Part shown: in pieces, positions 1-7,823 of the stretch | Layout: the number at the start of each line of letters is the position of its first letter | Position numbering within the stretch: position 1 is the first letter of the stretch | NCBI GenBank assembly: GCA_016710525.1 | Contig: JADJVQ010000050.1 | Location: 1-61,826 of the forward strand | DNA length: 61,826 nucleotides | Source: Burkholderiaceae bacterium | GTDB lineage: Bacteria > Pseudomonadota > Gammaproteobacteria > Burkholderiales > Burkholderiaceae_E | Direction: 5' to 3' | Notes under the pieces: generated by a model | Databases searched by the model: none | Told to the model about the DNA's origin: nothing | The model's input: the letters and a program-made list of their open reading frames with translations, nothing else | Translations under genes and position numbers: made by a program

Positions 1-803
1 CATCACCGTGCACAGTCGGCGAAAGATCACATCGTTGTTGGCCGCGATGAGCACATCGGTGCCGTCACCCGCCCGGTAGAGATTGTTCGGGGCGAGGTTC
101 TGCAGACGAGACCCATGCCGTCCGGCGACAATTCCGAGCCGGTCGTAGGCGGGGACGTCAGGCTCGAGCAGGCTGAACGCCGCTTCGAACAGCGACACGT
201 CGACGACCTGACCGAGGCCGGTGCGATCCGCCTCGATCAGCGCGAGGGCCGTGCCATAGGCAGCATAGAGCGCACCCAGGTAGTCGGTCAGTGCGACGGC
301 GGCGCGAGGCGGCGGGCGGTCCGGATCACCGGTGACGTGGCGCAGTCCGCCGTAGGCTTCGCAGATGACACCGTAGCCCGGTTTGTGGCGGTTCGGTCCG
401 TCCTGTCCGTAGCCGCTGATTCGAGCGAGCACCAGCTTCGGATTCTCGGCTGCGAGCACGTCGTGTGACCGAGCTTCTCGAGCGTTCCGGGTCGAAAGTT
501 TTCGACGACCACGTCGGACTGCTTGGACAGCGCGCGGGCGATCCGGACGCCCTCGGGTTGCTTGAGGTCGACCGCGATCGAACGCTTGTTGCGAAGGATG
601 CTCGCTGCGTACAAAGAAACGTCGCCTTCGTGAGACGCCATCTGCCGGACGGGGTCGCCATCGAGCGCCTCCACTTTGATCACGTCAGCGCCGTAGTCGG
701 CCAGCAGCCGCGCGCAGGCCGGGCCGGCGATCGTCGTACACAGCTCCAGCACGCGGCGTCCGGCGAGTGGGCCCTGCGGACCCGGTTTCAATCGTTCGAA
801 CAC
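1..803 (-). pseudogene. CaiB/BaiF family CoA-transferase, partial, frameshifted
   Basis: Class III CoA-transferases move CoA between acyl groups. The N-terminal part reads clearly from a GTG at 803 (residues such as VLELCTTIAGP, GADVIKVE and ENFRPGTLEKLG). Near 463-464 the frame is lost: downstream sequence DVLAAENPKLVLARISGYG continues the family alignment only in another frame, as expected from one missing base. The second frame runs on to the window edge (ends near the residues IFRRLC), so the 3' part is cut off. The GTG lies 2 bp after the stop of the upstream hydratase, so the two were probably one operon. It is either a pseudogene or an indel error; I cannot tell which. Confidence 0.75.
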
Positions 804-805
804 CC

Positions 806-1593
806 TTACGCTCCAGTGAATTTGGGCTGGCGCTTCTCGCGCCAGGCGGCCATGCCTCTTGCGCGTCAGCGGTATCGTCAAGCGGATTGCGCAGCGCGCA
901 CGACAACTCCATCGCCGCATCGGTATCGATGTCGACGGATCGGCGGATCAGCTGGCGGGCGGCGCGCACGCCGGCCGGGCTTGCGGAGGCGATATCCGAC
1001 GCGATGGCGTCGGTCTCTCGCTGGAGCGCTGTGTCGGGCACCACCACTTCAACGAGACCGAGCGAAAAAGCCTCTTCCGAACTGAAGGTTCGTCCTGTCA
1101 AGGTCAGCAGGCTGGCGCGGCCACGGCCAATGAGCTTTGCCAGTCGCACCGGAGCGCCTGCGCCCGGGAACGCGCCAACGGTGCGTACCTCTGACAGCGC
1201 GAAGCTCGCACTCGTTCCGGCGATTCGCAGATCACAGGCCAGCGCGAGCTCCAGGCCGCCGGCCATCGCGGGACCGTTGATCATCGCGATCACGGGCATG
1301 GGCAGACGGTCGATCTGCTCGATCACCCGTAACAGCGTGTCACGCTGGCGGCGAGCCTGCGAGGGACCCGCGGCAAGGCGCTCTTTCAGGTCGCCACCGG
1401 CGCAAAACGCTGTGCCGCGCCCGGTCAACACGACAACCCGCACGTCGGCGGCGTGCTGAAGGCGGGTGACGCATTCCAGGAGTTCTTCGACCAGCACGGT
1501 GCTTATCGCATTGCGCTGGTCGGGCCGATTCAGGCAGATCCTCAGCACGTGCGGCGCGGTCGTGCCGACTTCGAGTGTCGTCCAGTGAGGCAT
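806..1593 (-). pseudogene. Enoyl-CoA hydratase/isomerase family protein, C-terminal frameshift
   Basis: Crotonase-fold enzyme acting on acyl-CoA thioesters. The ATG at 1593 gives MPHWTTLEVG, followed by the oxyanion-hole segments (GTAFCAGGDLKE, then INGPAMAGGLELALACD) and a full-length core of about 250 residues. At about 853-857 a single missing base in a G run moves the tail out of frame. In the corrected frame it ends MAAWREKRQPKFTGA at a TAA at 806-808, the usual crotonase tail, 2 bp before the CoA-transferase start. The uncorrected frame instead runs to 685 with an unrelated tail. Only the last ~15 residues are affected, so even the frameshifted product could keep the catalytic core. It diverges from the LysR gene at 1739. 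Confidence 0.8.
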
Positions 1594-1701
1594 CGTTTTT
1601 CTCGATTGCAGGTTCGTCCGGTCCACGGAGTGGCGGCAGGGGGGCGGGCATGCCGAGTCAACGATGCCAGCGCCATTGCATGCGGGTCCAATGCTTAAAA
1701 C

Positions 1702-1722
1702 GTCTTGTATCGATACGAAAAA
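1702..1722. promoter_or_regulatory. Putative LysR-type operator between divergent genes
   Basis: The 145-bp gap between the hydratase and LysR starts holds a perfect 10-bp palindrome, GTATCGATAC, at 1707-1716. It lies inside a T-N11-A arrangement (T1706 to A1718), the hallmark of LysR-type regulator boxes. Position and divergence fit autoregulation plus control of the hydratase/CoA-transferase operon. A second short palindrome, ATCGATCGAT, sits at 1731-1740 on the LysR start codon. Assignment is by motif and context only. Confidence 0.5.
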
Positions 1723-1738
1723 CACATAGAATCGATCG

Positions 1739-2697
1739 ATGGATTTGCGCGCCCTTCGATTTTTTGCCCACGTGGCGGAGACCGAAAGCGTCTCGCGCTC
1801 GGCCAAGGCGCTGCATCGCTCTCAGCCGTCGGTCTCGAGAACGATTCAAGAACTGGAGTCCGAACTCGGCGTAGCTCTCTTCCTGCGTGAAGGCCGGCGG
1901 ATTACTCTGGCGCCCGAGGGATGGAGCCTGCTTCGCGAGGTGAGGCGGCTGCTTGCTGACGCGGACGCGGTGGCGGACCATGCACGACGGTTGGCCGGCG
2001 GCAAGACCCTGGTGCTACGCGTTGGAGGCGCAGCCAACACGATCGAACGCGTGCTGCCCGGCCTGATCGTTGGCTATCGTTCCGAATGTCCGAATGTCCG
2101 AATGTCGAGGTGTCCATCGTTTCGGACAGCGGCACAGCGCTGATCAGCCTGCTGGAGCGCGGCGAACTCGATATCGCGCTCACACGCTATACCGAAAGCG
2201 ACACGCTGCAGTCCCTTGCGCTGTATCCCACTCACATCGTCGCCGTGCTGCATCGCGAGCATCCCTTGGCCAGACGTCGTTCGATCGACGTCGACGCACT
2301 GTCCGGTGAAAGCCTTCTGATGCCGCCAGCGCCCTTCACGAGCCGCACCTTGTTCGATGCCGCCTGCCGGGAACGCGGCCTGCGCCCGCGCGTCGCGCTC
2401 GAGTCGGATGACTTGAACGCGCTGGTGGCGCTCGCGAACGTGGGGTATGGCGTGGCGGTTGTCCCGTCTTCGGTTGCTCTTGATCGGCGTTCGGTCGCGG
2501 TCCGGCTCATCGGCGCGGGGGACCGGATGCTGTCGGCTTCCACGGCTGCGGTCTGGGATCGCAGAAGGGCGCCGGCCCACCTGCGCGCATTTGTGAACTT
2601 GGCGGAGGACCGATTGCGCCACGAGTATCCGGGGAAATTTCTGGCGCCGAGTGCGGCGCGCAGCGGACTGTCGCGCCTTCGCCCTGCTTCACAGTAG
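1739..2697 (+). pseudogene. LysR-family transcriptional regulator, broken by an 8-bp repeat expansion
   Basis: The first frame (from 1739) encodes the N-terminal winged helix-turn-helix (MDLRALRFFAHVAETESVS, then SQPSVSRTIQELESELG) and goes out of frame at 2081-2104. The second frame (2086-2697) carries the effector-binding domain (SIVSDSGTALISLLERGELD onward). At the junction the unit TCCGAATG occurs three times in tandem; with two units the two parts join exactly in frame as GYRSECPNVEVSIVS, giving a protein of about 316 residues, normal for LysR regulators. The lesion is therefore one extra 8-bp unit. The ATG inside the repeat at 2086 could in principle start the second part alone. It probably controlled the divergent hydratase/CoA-transferase genes. 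Confidence 0.85.
2081..2104 (+). repeat. Three tandem copies of an 8-bp unit (TCCGAATG)
   Basis: Perfect units at 2081-2088, 2089-2096 and 2097-2104 inside the LysR gene. Because the unit is not a multiple of three, gain or loss of one copy switches the reading frame, and two copies restore it. Slipped-strand mispairing is the simplest origin. Confidence 0.95.
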
Positions 2698-3106
2698 GTG
2701 CGCGAGACTTCAGCTGCCGGGGTGCGAGGCACGCCGCCGGCACGCTGAAGGGCGTTTCGACCCCGTGCTTCGCGTCCGGATCGCCACGCGCATCGCAAGC
2801 TGGCGCGCATTCATCGTGTCAATCGCGCCGGAGGCAGACGGCCTCGGAAAACGCCGCATTTGCCCGCCCAAGGCGTTTGCGGTTTCACAAGTCTCGCAAT
2901 GGATCACGTGTCCTGCCCGCCGGTCAGGTTTATCCGCCTGCCAGGGTACGCCGATCTGTTCCTATCAGTATCATTGGACGGCGACGGCCCCGCAAGCAGC
3001 CGGACCGGTCAGACGCCGGTATCGATGCCTGTCTGTGTCGACCCGCCTTCGACCCACTGCAGCAGGCAGCCGTTCCGAATTCCGGAGCGCACCAAGGAGA
3101 TTCACC
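2698..3106. other. Intergenic stretch without a supported gene
   Basis: About 400 bp between the LysR gene and the GrdB-like gene. Open frames here are short, lack ribosome-binding sites and resemble no family I recognise. The only clear signal is the ribosome-binding site AAGGAGA at 3094-3100 for the following gene. The promoter of the 3107-5249 gene pair should lie in this stretch, but no convincing -35/-10 pair stands out. Confidence 0.5.
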
Positions 3107-4051
3107 ATGGCAGCAGACACCCTGGACGACCTGGGCTTTGCGCCCGAATGGGACCAGCCGGTCCCGTACATCCGCCGCACCCACGAGTGGTACAACACGC
3201 TCGGCTACGGCAATCCCTACCGCTACGCCCAGTTCGCCGACGTGCCGTTCACCCGCTTGCGCAAGCCCCTGTCGCAGTCGCGCGTGGTGCTGCTGACCAC
3301 GGCCGCCCCGTACCAGCCCGACAAGGGCGATCAGGGTCCGAAAGCACCCTACAACGCGGCCGCCAAGTTCTACTCGGTGTATTCCGGCGACACTGCCAAG
3401 GATCACGATCTGCGGGTCTCGCACGTCGGCATCAACCGCGACCACCTGACCGACGACGCCAACACCTGGTTCCCGCTGCCCGCGCTGCGCCGTGCGGCCG
3501 CCGCCGGGCGTATCGGCTCGGTGGCGCCGCGCTTCTTCGGCGTGCCGACCAACCGCAGCCAGCGCCACACGATGGAAAGCGACTGCCCCGAGGTGCTGGC
3601 GCTGTGTCAGGCCGATGGGGCCGATGTGGCGGTGCTGGTGCCCAACTGCCCGGTGTGCCACCAGACCATGAGCCTGATGGCCCGTCACCTGGAGGCCAAC
3701 GGCATCCCGACCGTGGTCATGGGCGCGGCCAAGGACATCGTCGAGCAGTGCGGCGTGCCGCGCTTCGTGTTCAGCGACGTGCCGCTGGGCAACTCGGCGG
3801 CGCTGCCCCACGACCGGGCCTCGCAGGATTCCACGCTCGAGCTGGCGCTGGGCCTGCTCGAAGGGGCGGTGGCGCCGCGCACCACGGTGCAGAATCCGCT
3901 GCGCTGGAAGGGCTCGGCCGAATGGCGGCTGGACATCATGAACGTGTCGCGCCTCACCCCCGAAGAGATCGCCCAGCGCCGCGCCGAGAACGACAAGATC
4001 AAGGCGGTTGCGCAAGGCGTGCGCGACGCCACCCTGAAATCGACGGTCTGA
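3107..4051 (+). CDS. Glycine/sarcosine/betaine reductase B-subunit-like protein (cysteine form)
   Basis: 314 residues, with ribosome-binding site AAGGAGA 7 bp before the ATG. It resembles the family annotated as glycine/sarcosine/betaine reductase selenoprotein B, seen outside the anaerobic Stickland system as short stand-alone proteins. The key motif is NCPVCHQT: C181 and C184 form a CxxC where selenoproteins use selenocysteine. There is no in-frame TGA, so no selenocysteine is needed. No signal peptide or membrane segment is visible, so it is probably cytoplasmic. It lies 4 bp upstream of a CaiB/BaiF CoA-transferase, so the two are almost certainly one operon, suggesting a role in activating or reducing a small acid as its CoA ester. 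The substrate is unknown; true glycine reductase activity is unlikely without GrdA/GrdC. Confidence 0.75.
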   Translation: MAADTLDDLGFAPEWDQPVPYIRRTHEWYNTLGYGNPYRYAQFADVPFTRLRKPLSQSRVVLLTTAAPYQPDKGDQGPKAPYNAAAKFYSVYSGDTAKDHDLRVSHVGINRDHLTDDANTWFPLPALRRAAAAGRIGSVAPRFFGVPTNRSQRHTMESDCPEVLALCQADGADVAVLVPNCPVCHQTMSLMARHLEANGIPTVVMGAAKDIVEQCGVPRFVFSDVPLGNSAALPHDRASQDSTLELALGLLEGAVAPRTTVQNPLRWKGSAEWRLDIMNVSRLTPEEIAQRRAENDKIKAVAQGVRDATLKSTV

Positions 4052-4055
4052 TCCC

Positions 4056-5249
4056 ATGGCCAAAGCATTTGCCGGCGTTCGCGTCCTCGATTTCACCCGC
4101 TTCCTGGCGGGCCCTTTCGGCACCTGGCAGTTCGCGCTCCAGGGCGCCGATGTCATCAAGATCGAACCGCCCGAGGGCGACGACGTCCGCCAGGGGCAAC
4201 TGGCGCCGCAATGGGCCGAGCGCGGCCTGTCGCCCGCCTTCATGGCGATCAGCACCAACAAGCGCAGCCTGCGCCTGGACCTGAAGAAGCCCGAGGCGGT
4301 CGAGATCATCAAGCGCCTGGTGCGCGATGCCGACATCGTCTGGGAAAACTTCCGCACCGGCGTGATGGACCGCCTGGGCCTGGGCTACGAGGTGCTGTCG
4401 GCGATCAACCCCAGGCTGATCTACTGCGGCGTCTCGGGTTTCGGCACCAGCGGTCCGCTGCGCGAGACGGCCACCTTCGACGGCCGCGTGCAGGCGATGT
4501 CGGGGTTGATGACGCTCAACGGCGATCCGTCCGGCGGACCGATGCGCGCCGGGTTTGCGCTGGCCGACGTCGGCGCGGGCATCACCGCCGCGTTCGCGGT
4601 GTCCAGTGCGCTGTACCAGCGCACGCACACGGGCAAGGGCCAATTGATCGATGTGGCGATGTTCGATTCGCTGCTGAGCCTGATGGCCTGCCAGGTGGCC
4701 GACTACACGGTGGCCGGCCACCATCAGGAGCAGTTCGGCAACAGTTCGACCAGCCGCAAGGCGACGGCCGACCGCTTTGCCTGCGGCAATGGTTACATCG
4801 TGCTGGCGGTGCTGACGGAAAAGCAGTTCGCATCGATGCTGCGCGCGCTGGGCCGGGCCGATGCGCTGGGCGATCCGCGCTGGGCGACCTGGGCAACGCG
4901 CAGCGAGCACAAGGCGGCGCTGCGCGAGCTGATCGAAACCGCGATGGCCGAGGGCACGCCGGAAGAGTGGGCCAACCGCCTGAACGCGGCCGACGTGCCT
5001 TGCGGCAGCATTCTCACCATCGCCCAGGCCGCCGATCATCCGCAGCTGGCGGCGCGCCATATGATCCAGGACGTGCAGACGCCCTTCGGTTCGGTGCGGC
5101 TGCCCGGCGCGGGCTTCGGCATGGCCCACGACGGACCCGGCATCGACCGGGCGCCGCCGGTGCTGGGTCAGCACACCGACGAAATCCTGGCGCAGGTGGG
5201 TTACAGCGCCGATGAGATCGCGGCGCTGCGCGCCAACGGGGTGACCTGA
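4056..5249 (+). CDS. CaiB/BaiF CoA-transferase family protein
   Basis: 397 residues, the usual length for class III CoA-transferases. It starts 4 bp after the GrdB-like gene. Visible family features are the N-terminal VRVLDFTRFLAGP, the CoA-binding region GADVIKIEPPEGDD, WENFRTGVMDRLGLG, and the segment GFALADVGAG with D171 at the position of the catalytic aspartate of formyl-CoA transferase. The C-terminal half has the LIDVAMFDSLLSLMA segment typical of the interlocked dimer. It is cytoplasmic. The gene is intact, unlike the CoA-transferase at the window start. The acyl donor and acceptor cannot be read from sequence. Confidence 0.9.
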   Translation: MAKAFAGVRVLDFTRFLAGPFGTWQFALQGADVIKIEPPEGDDVRQGQLAPQWAERGLSPAFMAISTNKRSLRLDLKKPEAVEIIKRLVRDADIVWENFRTGVMDRLGLGYEVLSAINPRLIYCGVSGFGTSGPLRETATFDGRVQAMSGLMTLNGDPSGGPMRAGFALADVGAGITAAFAVSSALYQRTHTGKGQLIDVAMFDSLLSLMACQVADYTVAGHHQEQFGNSSTSRKATADRFACGNGYIVLAVLTEKQFASMLRALGRADALGDPRWATWATRSEHKAALRELIETAMAEGTPEEWANRLNAADVPCGSILTIAQAADHPQLAARHMIQDVQTPFGSVRLPGAGFGMAHDGPGIDRAPPVLGQHTDEILAQVGYSADEIAALRANGVT

Positions 5250-5252
5250 GGG

Positions 5253-5338
5253 GCGCGCAGCCGCTCGCGCCGTCGCGCACGCGGCCGCTTGCGCCGTTGC
5301 GCACGCAGCCGCTGCGCCGTTGCGCACGCAGCCGCTCG
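5253..5338 (+). repeat. Tandem repeat, ~23-24-bp unit, about 3.7 copies
   Basis: Units begin near 5253, 5275, 5299 and 5322, with core GCGCACGCAGCCGCT followed by GCGCCGTT. The third unit lacks one base and the first is degenerate. The last unit runs straight into the left arm of structured element copy 1; its CGCAGCCGCTCG segment appears in reverse complement at the far end of that element (5527-5538). Confidence 0.85.
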
Positions 5339-5538
5339 AAGACCGCTCACCGGGCCTGACGGCGGGCCCTCGCTGCGCGAGGGTTCCCTGCGGTGCTCGC
5401 CGTCCGGGGCGGGCGTGCAAACTCGGCCCTGTGGGCCTCAGACAAGCACGCCCGGCCGCGCGTTGCGCGGCTGCCCCCGGTCGGCTGCGCTCCTCGGCCG
5501 CGCCGACAGGCCCGGTGAGCGGTCTTCGAGCGGCTGCG
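5327..5538 (+). repeat. Structured ~210-bp element, copy 1
   Basis: The ends form a perfect 32-bp inverted repeat (5327-5358 with 5507-5538). Inside are further stems: 5359-5364 with 5398-5403, enclosing the hairpin 5367-5373/5377-5383 (triloop TGC); 5410-5418 with 5446-5454, enclosing 5425-5429/5433-5437 (triloop TGT); 5455-5461 with 5465-5471 (triloop GTT); and 5481-5485 with 5502-5506. It lies 77 bp after the CoA-transferase stop. Two more copies occur at 7167-7380 and 7591-7799. Open frames through it differ in every frame and look like by-products of base composition. It could be a mobile or hairpin-type intergenic repeat, or a structured RNA. I do not recognise it as a known family. Confidence 0.9.
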
Positions 5539-5627
5539 CGGATGGACCTCGCGGGCTCGCCCGAAGGGACAGGGAGAGAGCCTCGCGCCGGGTGAGTGGG
5601 GGGAGCGCGCCCGTGCCGGTGCTTGCG

Positions 5628-5798
5628 TCAGCGGGCGCCCTTGTGGCCGATCTGGCCGTCGTTCTTGTGCCGGCCAACGACTTCTTCGGCTTCGGCCTTC
5701 TGCTTCGACTTGTTGACTGCCTGCTTGTGCGAGGGCGGTGTGTTCGCGGGCTGCGGCGGTTCGCCCTGGGCGGGCTGGCCTTTGAGGGGCTTCTTCAT
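5628..5798 (-). CDS. Small hydrophilic, lysine/glutamine-rich protein (56 residues)
   Basis: The ATG at 5798 has a good ribosome-binding site, GGAGG, 5 bp upstream (5804-5808), so I prefer it to the in-frame ATG at 5843. The product begins MKKPLKGQPAQGEPPQP and ends NDGQIGHKGAR. It is highly charged, with no hydrophobic segment, probably disordered and cytoplasmic. The codon choice and clean ribosome-binding site argue for a real gene despite its length. I do not recognise a family and assign no function. It is convergent with the repeat region downstream of the CoA-transferase. Confidence 0.6.
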   Translation of the reverse strand: MKKPLKGQPAQGEPPQPANTPPSHKQAVNKSKQKAEAEEVVGRHKNDGQIGHKGAR

Positions 5799-5899
5799 GA
5801 AGACCTCCGTTCGGGTGGATGGCGGGCCGGGTCGCGGCGACACCGGCTCTGCCAGCCTATAGCTCCAGAGCCTTCGAACATTTGAGCGGCCTCACCTGA

Positions 5900-7102
5900 T
5901 CAGACCGATTTCGCAATCGCCCGATAGACCTGGATCAGCAGCCGCTCGATCGACTCATCGACGGCCAGCCGCTGCGATCCGAACCGTGCAATGACCAGTC
6001 CCGCCTTAGGCGCGACGTAGACCTGCTGCCCATGAACGCCGAGGGCGCGAATGGCGCCGTGCTCATCGTGCGAATTCCACCACTGGCTGCGATACGACCA
6101 GCCCTCGAACATGTCGTAGCCCGCGCGCGCGAAGGCCTCGCGATCAGCGCCGCGGTGCAGGTCCTCGAAGACCTCGGCGGGCAGCACCTGGCGCCCGTCG
6201 ATCCTGCCAGCCTGGCGAACCAGTTCGCCGAATCGCGCCAGGTCGCGCAGGGTCGTGCACAGGCCGCCGCCCGACGCGGCCATGCCGGTGCTGTCGACGG
6301 CGATGCAGGCGTCCTCCTCGGCGCCCAGGGGCTGCCAGATGCGCTCGGACAGCAGTTCGGCCATCGGCTTGCCCGTGAGCCGCTGGATGATCCAGCCGAG
6401 CACTTCGGTATTGGGGGTGACGTAGCTGAACGCCTCGCCATGCGTGCCGGCGGCACGCAGCGTGGGCAGGAACTCGGCGATCGAGCGCGGGCCCCGGTAC
6501 CCGGGCGGCCGGGGATACGAGCCGGTGGCTGTGCGCGACGGAATCACGTCGGAATTCGGGTCTTCGTAGTCCTCGTTGAAGACGACGCCGGTGGTCATGT
6601 CCATCACCTGCCTGACGGTGGCGGTGCTCCAGCCCGAGCCTTCGAGTTCCGGAAGGTACGAAGGCACCCGCCGGGCGGGATCGAGAACGCCTTCGTGGAC
6701 GAGCGTCGCGGCCAGCAGACCGACGAACGACTTGGTGACCGAGAAACACCGGTGAAGCGTCTGGGGCTTCAGTTCGCCCCGATACGCCTCGAACAGCAGC
6801 CGGCCGTCGTGAAGCACGGCCAGCCCGTCGGTGTCGGTGCGCCCGAGCACGTCGTCCAGCGACATCTGGCCATGCTCCGGCACCTCGAAGCGCAGGTTCG
6901 CCAGCGACTGTGAAGCCGGTGCGAAAGGTCTTGCACCACCATTGCCGCGCCGTACGCCGGCGGTGGGAACGAGTTCTCGCCAATGGCTGTAGACCCACTT
7001 GTGCGCCGGGTAGGCCAGTGTGGCCAGATCCTCGAAGCGGATGATCCGGTCGGCCGCTGGCGGGAAACCCTGCATCCAGGCGTGAGGTTCGGGAGGGGGC
7101 AT
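5900..7102 (-). CDS. Serine hydrolase, beta-lactamase/class C penicillin-binding-protein family
   Basis: 400 residues, typical of the beta-lactamase-related (EstB/DD-peptidase/esterase) family. The SxxK motif is SVTK at 121-124 (nucleophile S121, K124). A tyrosine motif follows in the segment FSYVTPNTEVLGW (Y228), and a histidine-containing segment GVHGQQVYV near residue 355 matches the third motif region. No signal peptide is evident, so it is likely a cytoplasmic esterase or amidase rather than a true beta-lactamase. It stands alone: structured element copy 2 lies 65 bp upstream of its start and the small gene lies downstream. The substrate is unknown. Confidence 0.85.
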   Translation of the reverse strand: MPPPEPHAWMQGFPPAADRIIRFEDLATLAYPAHKWVYSHWRELVPTAGVRRGNGGARPFAPASQSLANLRFEVPEHGQMSLDDVLGRTDTDGLAVLHDGRLLFEAYRGELKPQTLHRCFSVTKSFVGLLAATLVHEGVLDPARRVPSYLPELEGSGWSTATVRQVMDMTTGVVFNEDYEDPNSDVIPSRTATGSYPRPPGYRGPRSIAEFLPTLRAAGTHGEAFSYVTPNTEVLGWIIQRLTGKPMAELLSERIWQPLGAEEDACIAVDSTGMAASGGGLCTTLRDLARFGELVRQAGRIDGRQVLPAEVFEDLHRGADREAFARAGYDMFEGWSYRSQWWNSHDEHGAIRALGVHGQQVYVAPKAGLVIARFGSQRLAVDESIERLLIQVYRAIAKSV

Positions 7103-7166
7103 CGTTGTCAGTCCGGGCGTGTGGAGGCCTGACTATTGCACAGAGCTGCCGCTCGAAGGTTCGTGC

Positions 7167-7380
7167 GCGATGCCGCTCGAAGACCGCTCACCGGGCCTGA
7201 CGGCGGGCCCTCGCTGCGCGAGGGTTCCCTGTGGTGCTCGCCGTCCGGGGCGGGCGTGCAAACTCGGCCTTTCAGGCCTCAGACAAGCACGCCCGGCCGC
7301 GCTGTGCGCGGCTGCCCCCGGTCGGCTGCGCTCCTCGGCCGCGCCGACAGGCCCGGTGAGCGGTCTTCGATCGGCATCGC
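7167..7380 (+). repeat. Structured ~210-bp element, copy 2
   Basis: Same orientation as copy 1 and almost identical in the core. The terminal arms are 7167-7199 and 7348-7380 (33 bp, one mismatch). Their outer 10-12 bases differ from copy 1 yet are still complementary to each other. The inner hairpin at 7266-7270/7274-7278 is GGCCT/AGGCC with loop TTC, where copy 1 has GGCCC/GGGCC with loop TGT: a pairing-preserving C-G to T-A change. The hairpin loop near 7305-7310 also differs. It lies upstream of the serine hydrolase start. Confidence 0.9.
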
Positions 7381-7590
7381 CGACAGACCGTGCGCAACAC
7401 ACCCTCGCGGCGAAGTGTTGGTGGGTGGATCGTCGGTTCGTCAGACTGTCGCCGATCGCTGCCAGCCTTGTCTGCGCGTGCTCCAGAGGCGGCGCCCATT
7501 GAGTCGTCTCGGAGCGACCATGGCCCGCCGACCCGCCGACCCCAGGATCACCGGGACCGACCTCTTCCGCACGACCCGCCGCCGCCCGAG

Positions 7591-7799
7591 CTGTCGATCG
7601 ATACCGCTCGCCCCGGCCTGTCGGCGCAGCCGAGGAGCGCAGCCGACCGGGGGCAGCCGCGCAACAGCGCGGCCGGGCGTGCTTGTCTGAGGCCCACAGG
7701 GCCGAGTTTGCACGCCCGCCCCGGACGGCGAGCACCGCAAGGAACCCTTGCGCAGCAAGGGCCAGCCGTCAGGCCGGGGCGAGCGGTATCGGTCGACAG
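7591..7799 (-). repeat. Structured ~210-bp element, copy 3 (inverted)
   Basis: Inverted relative to copies 1 and 2, and 24 bp beyond the stop of the class II aldolase gene. The terminal arms 7591-7620 and 7770-7799 pair over 30 bp with one mismatch, but their sequence differs from copies 1/2 by several substitutions and one inserted base in each arm, all mirrored in the partner arm. The hairpin 7745-7751/7755-7761 is CCCTTGC/GCAAGGG, where copies 1/2 have CCCTCGC/GCGAGGG. Copies 2 and 3 face each other across a 210-bp unique spacer (7381-7590) in which I see no gene. Confidence 0.9.
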
Positions 7800-7823
7800 C
7801 GCCGCGCACGCACCGCGGATGGA

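Noticed and set aside
3107..4051. Selenocysteine in the GrdB-like protein
   Set aside because: The active site reads CPVC with ordinary cysteine codons, and no in-frame TGA is present.
5900..7102. True beta-lactamase resistance gene
   Set aside because: The SxxK family is broad, and there is no signal peptide to place it in the periplasm. An esterase or amidase role is more likely.
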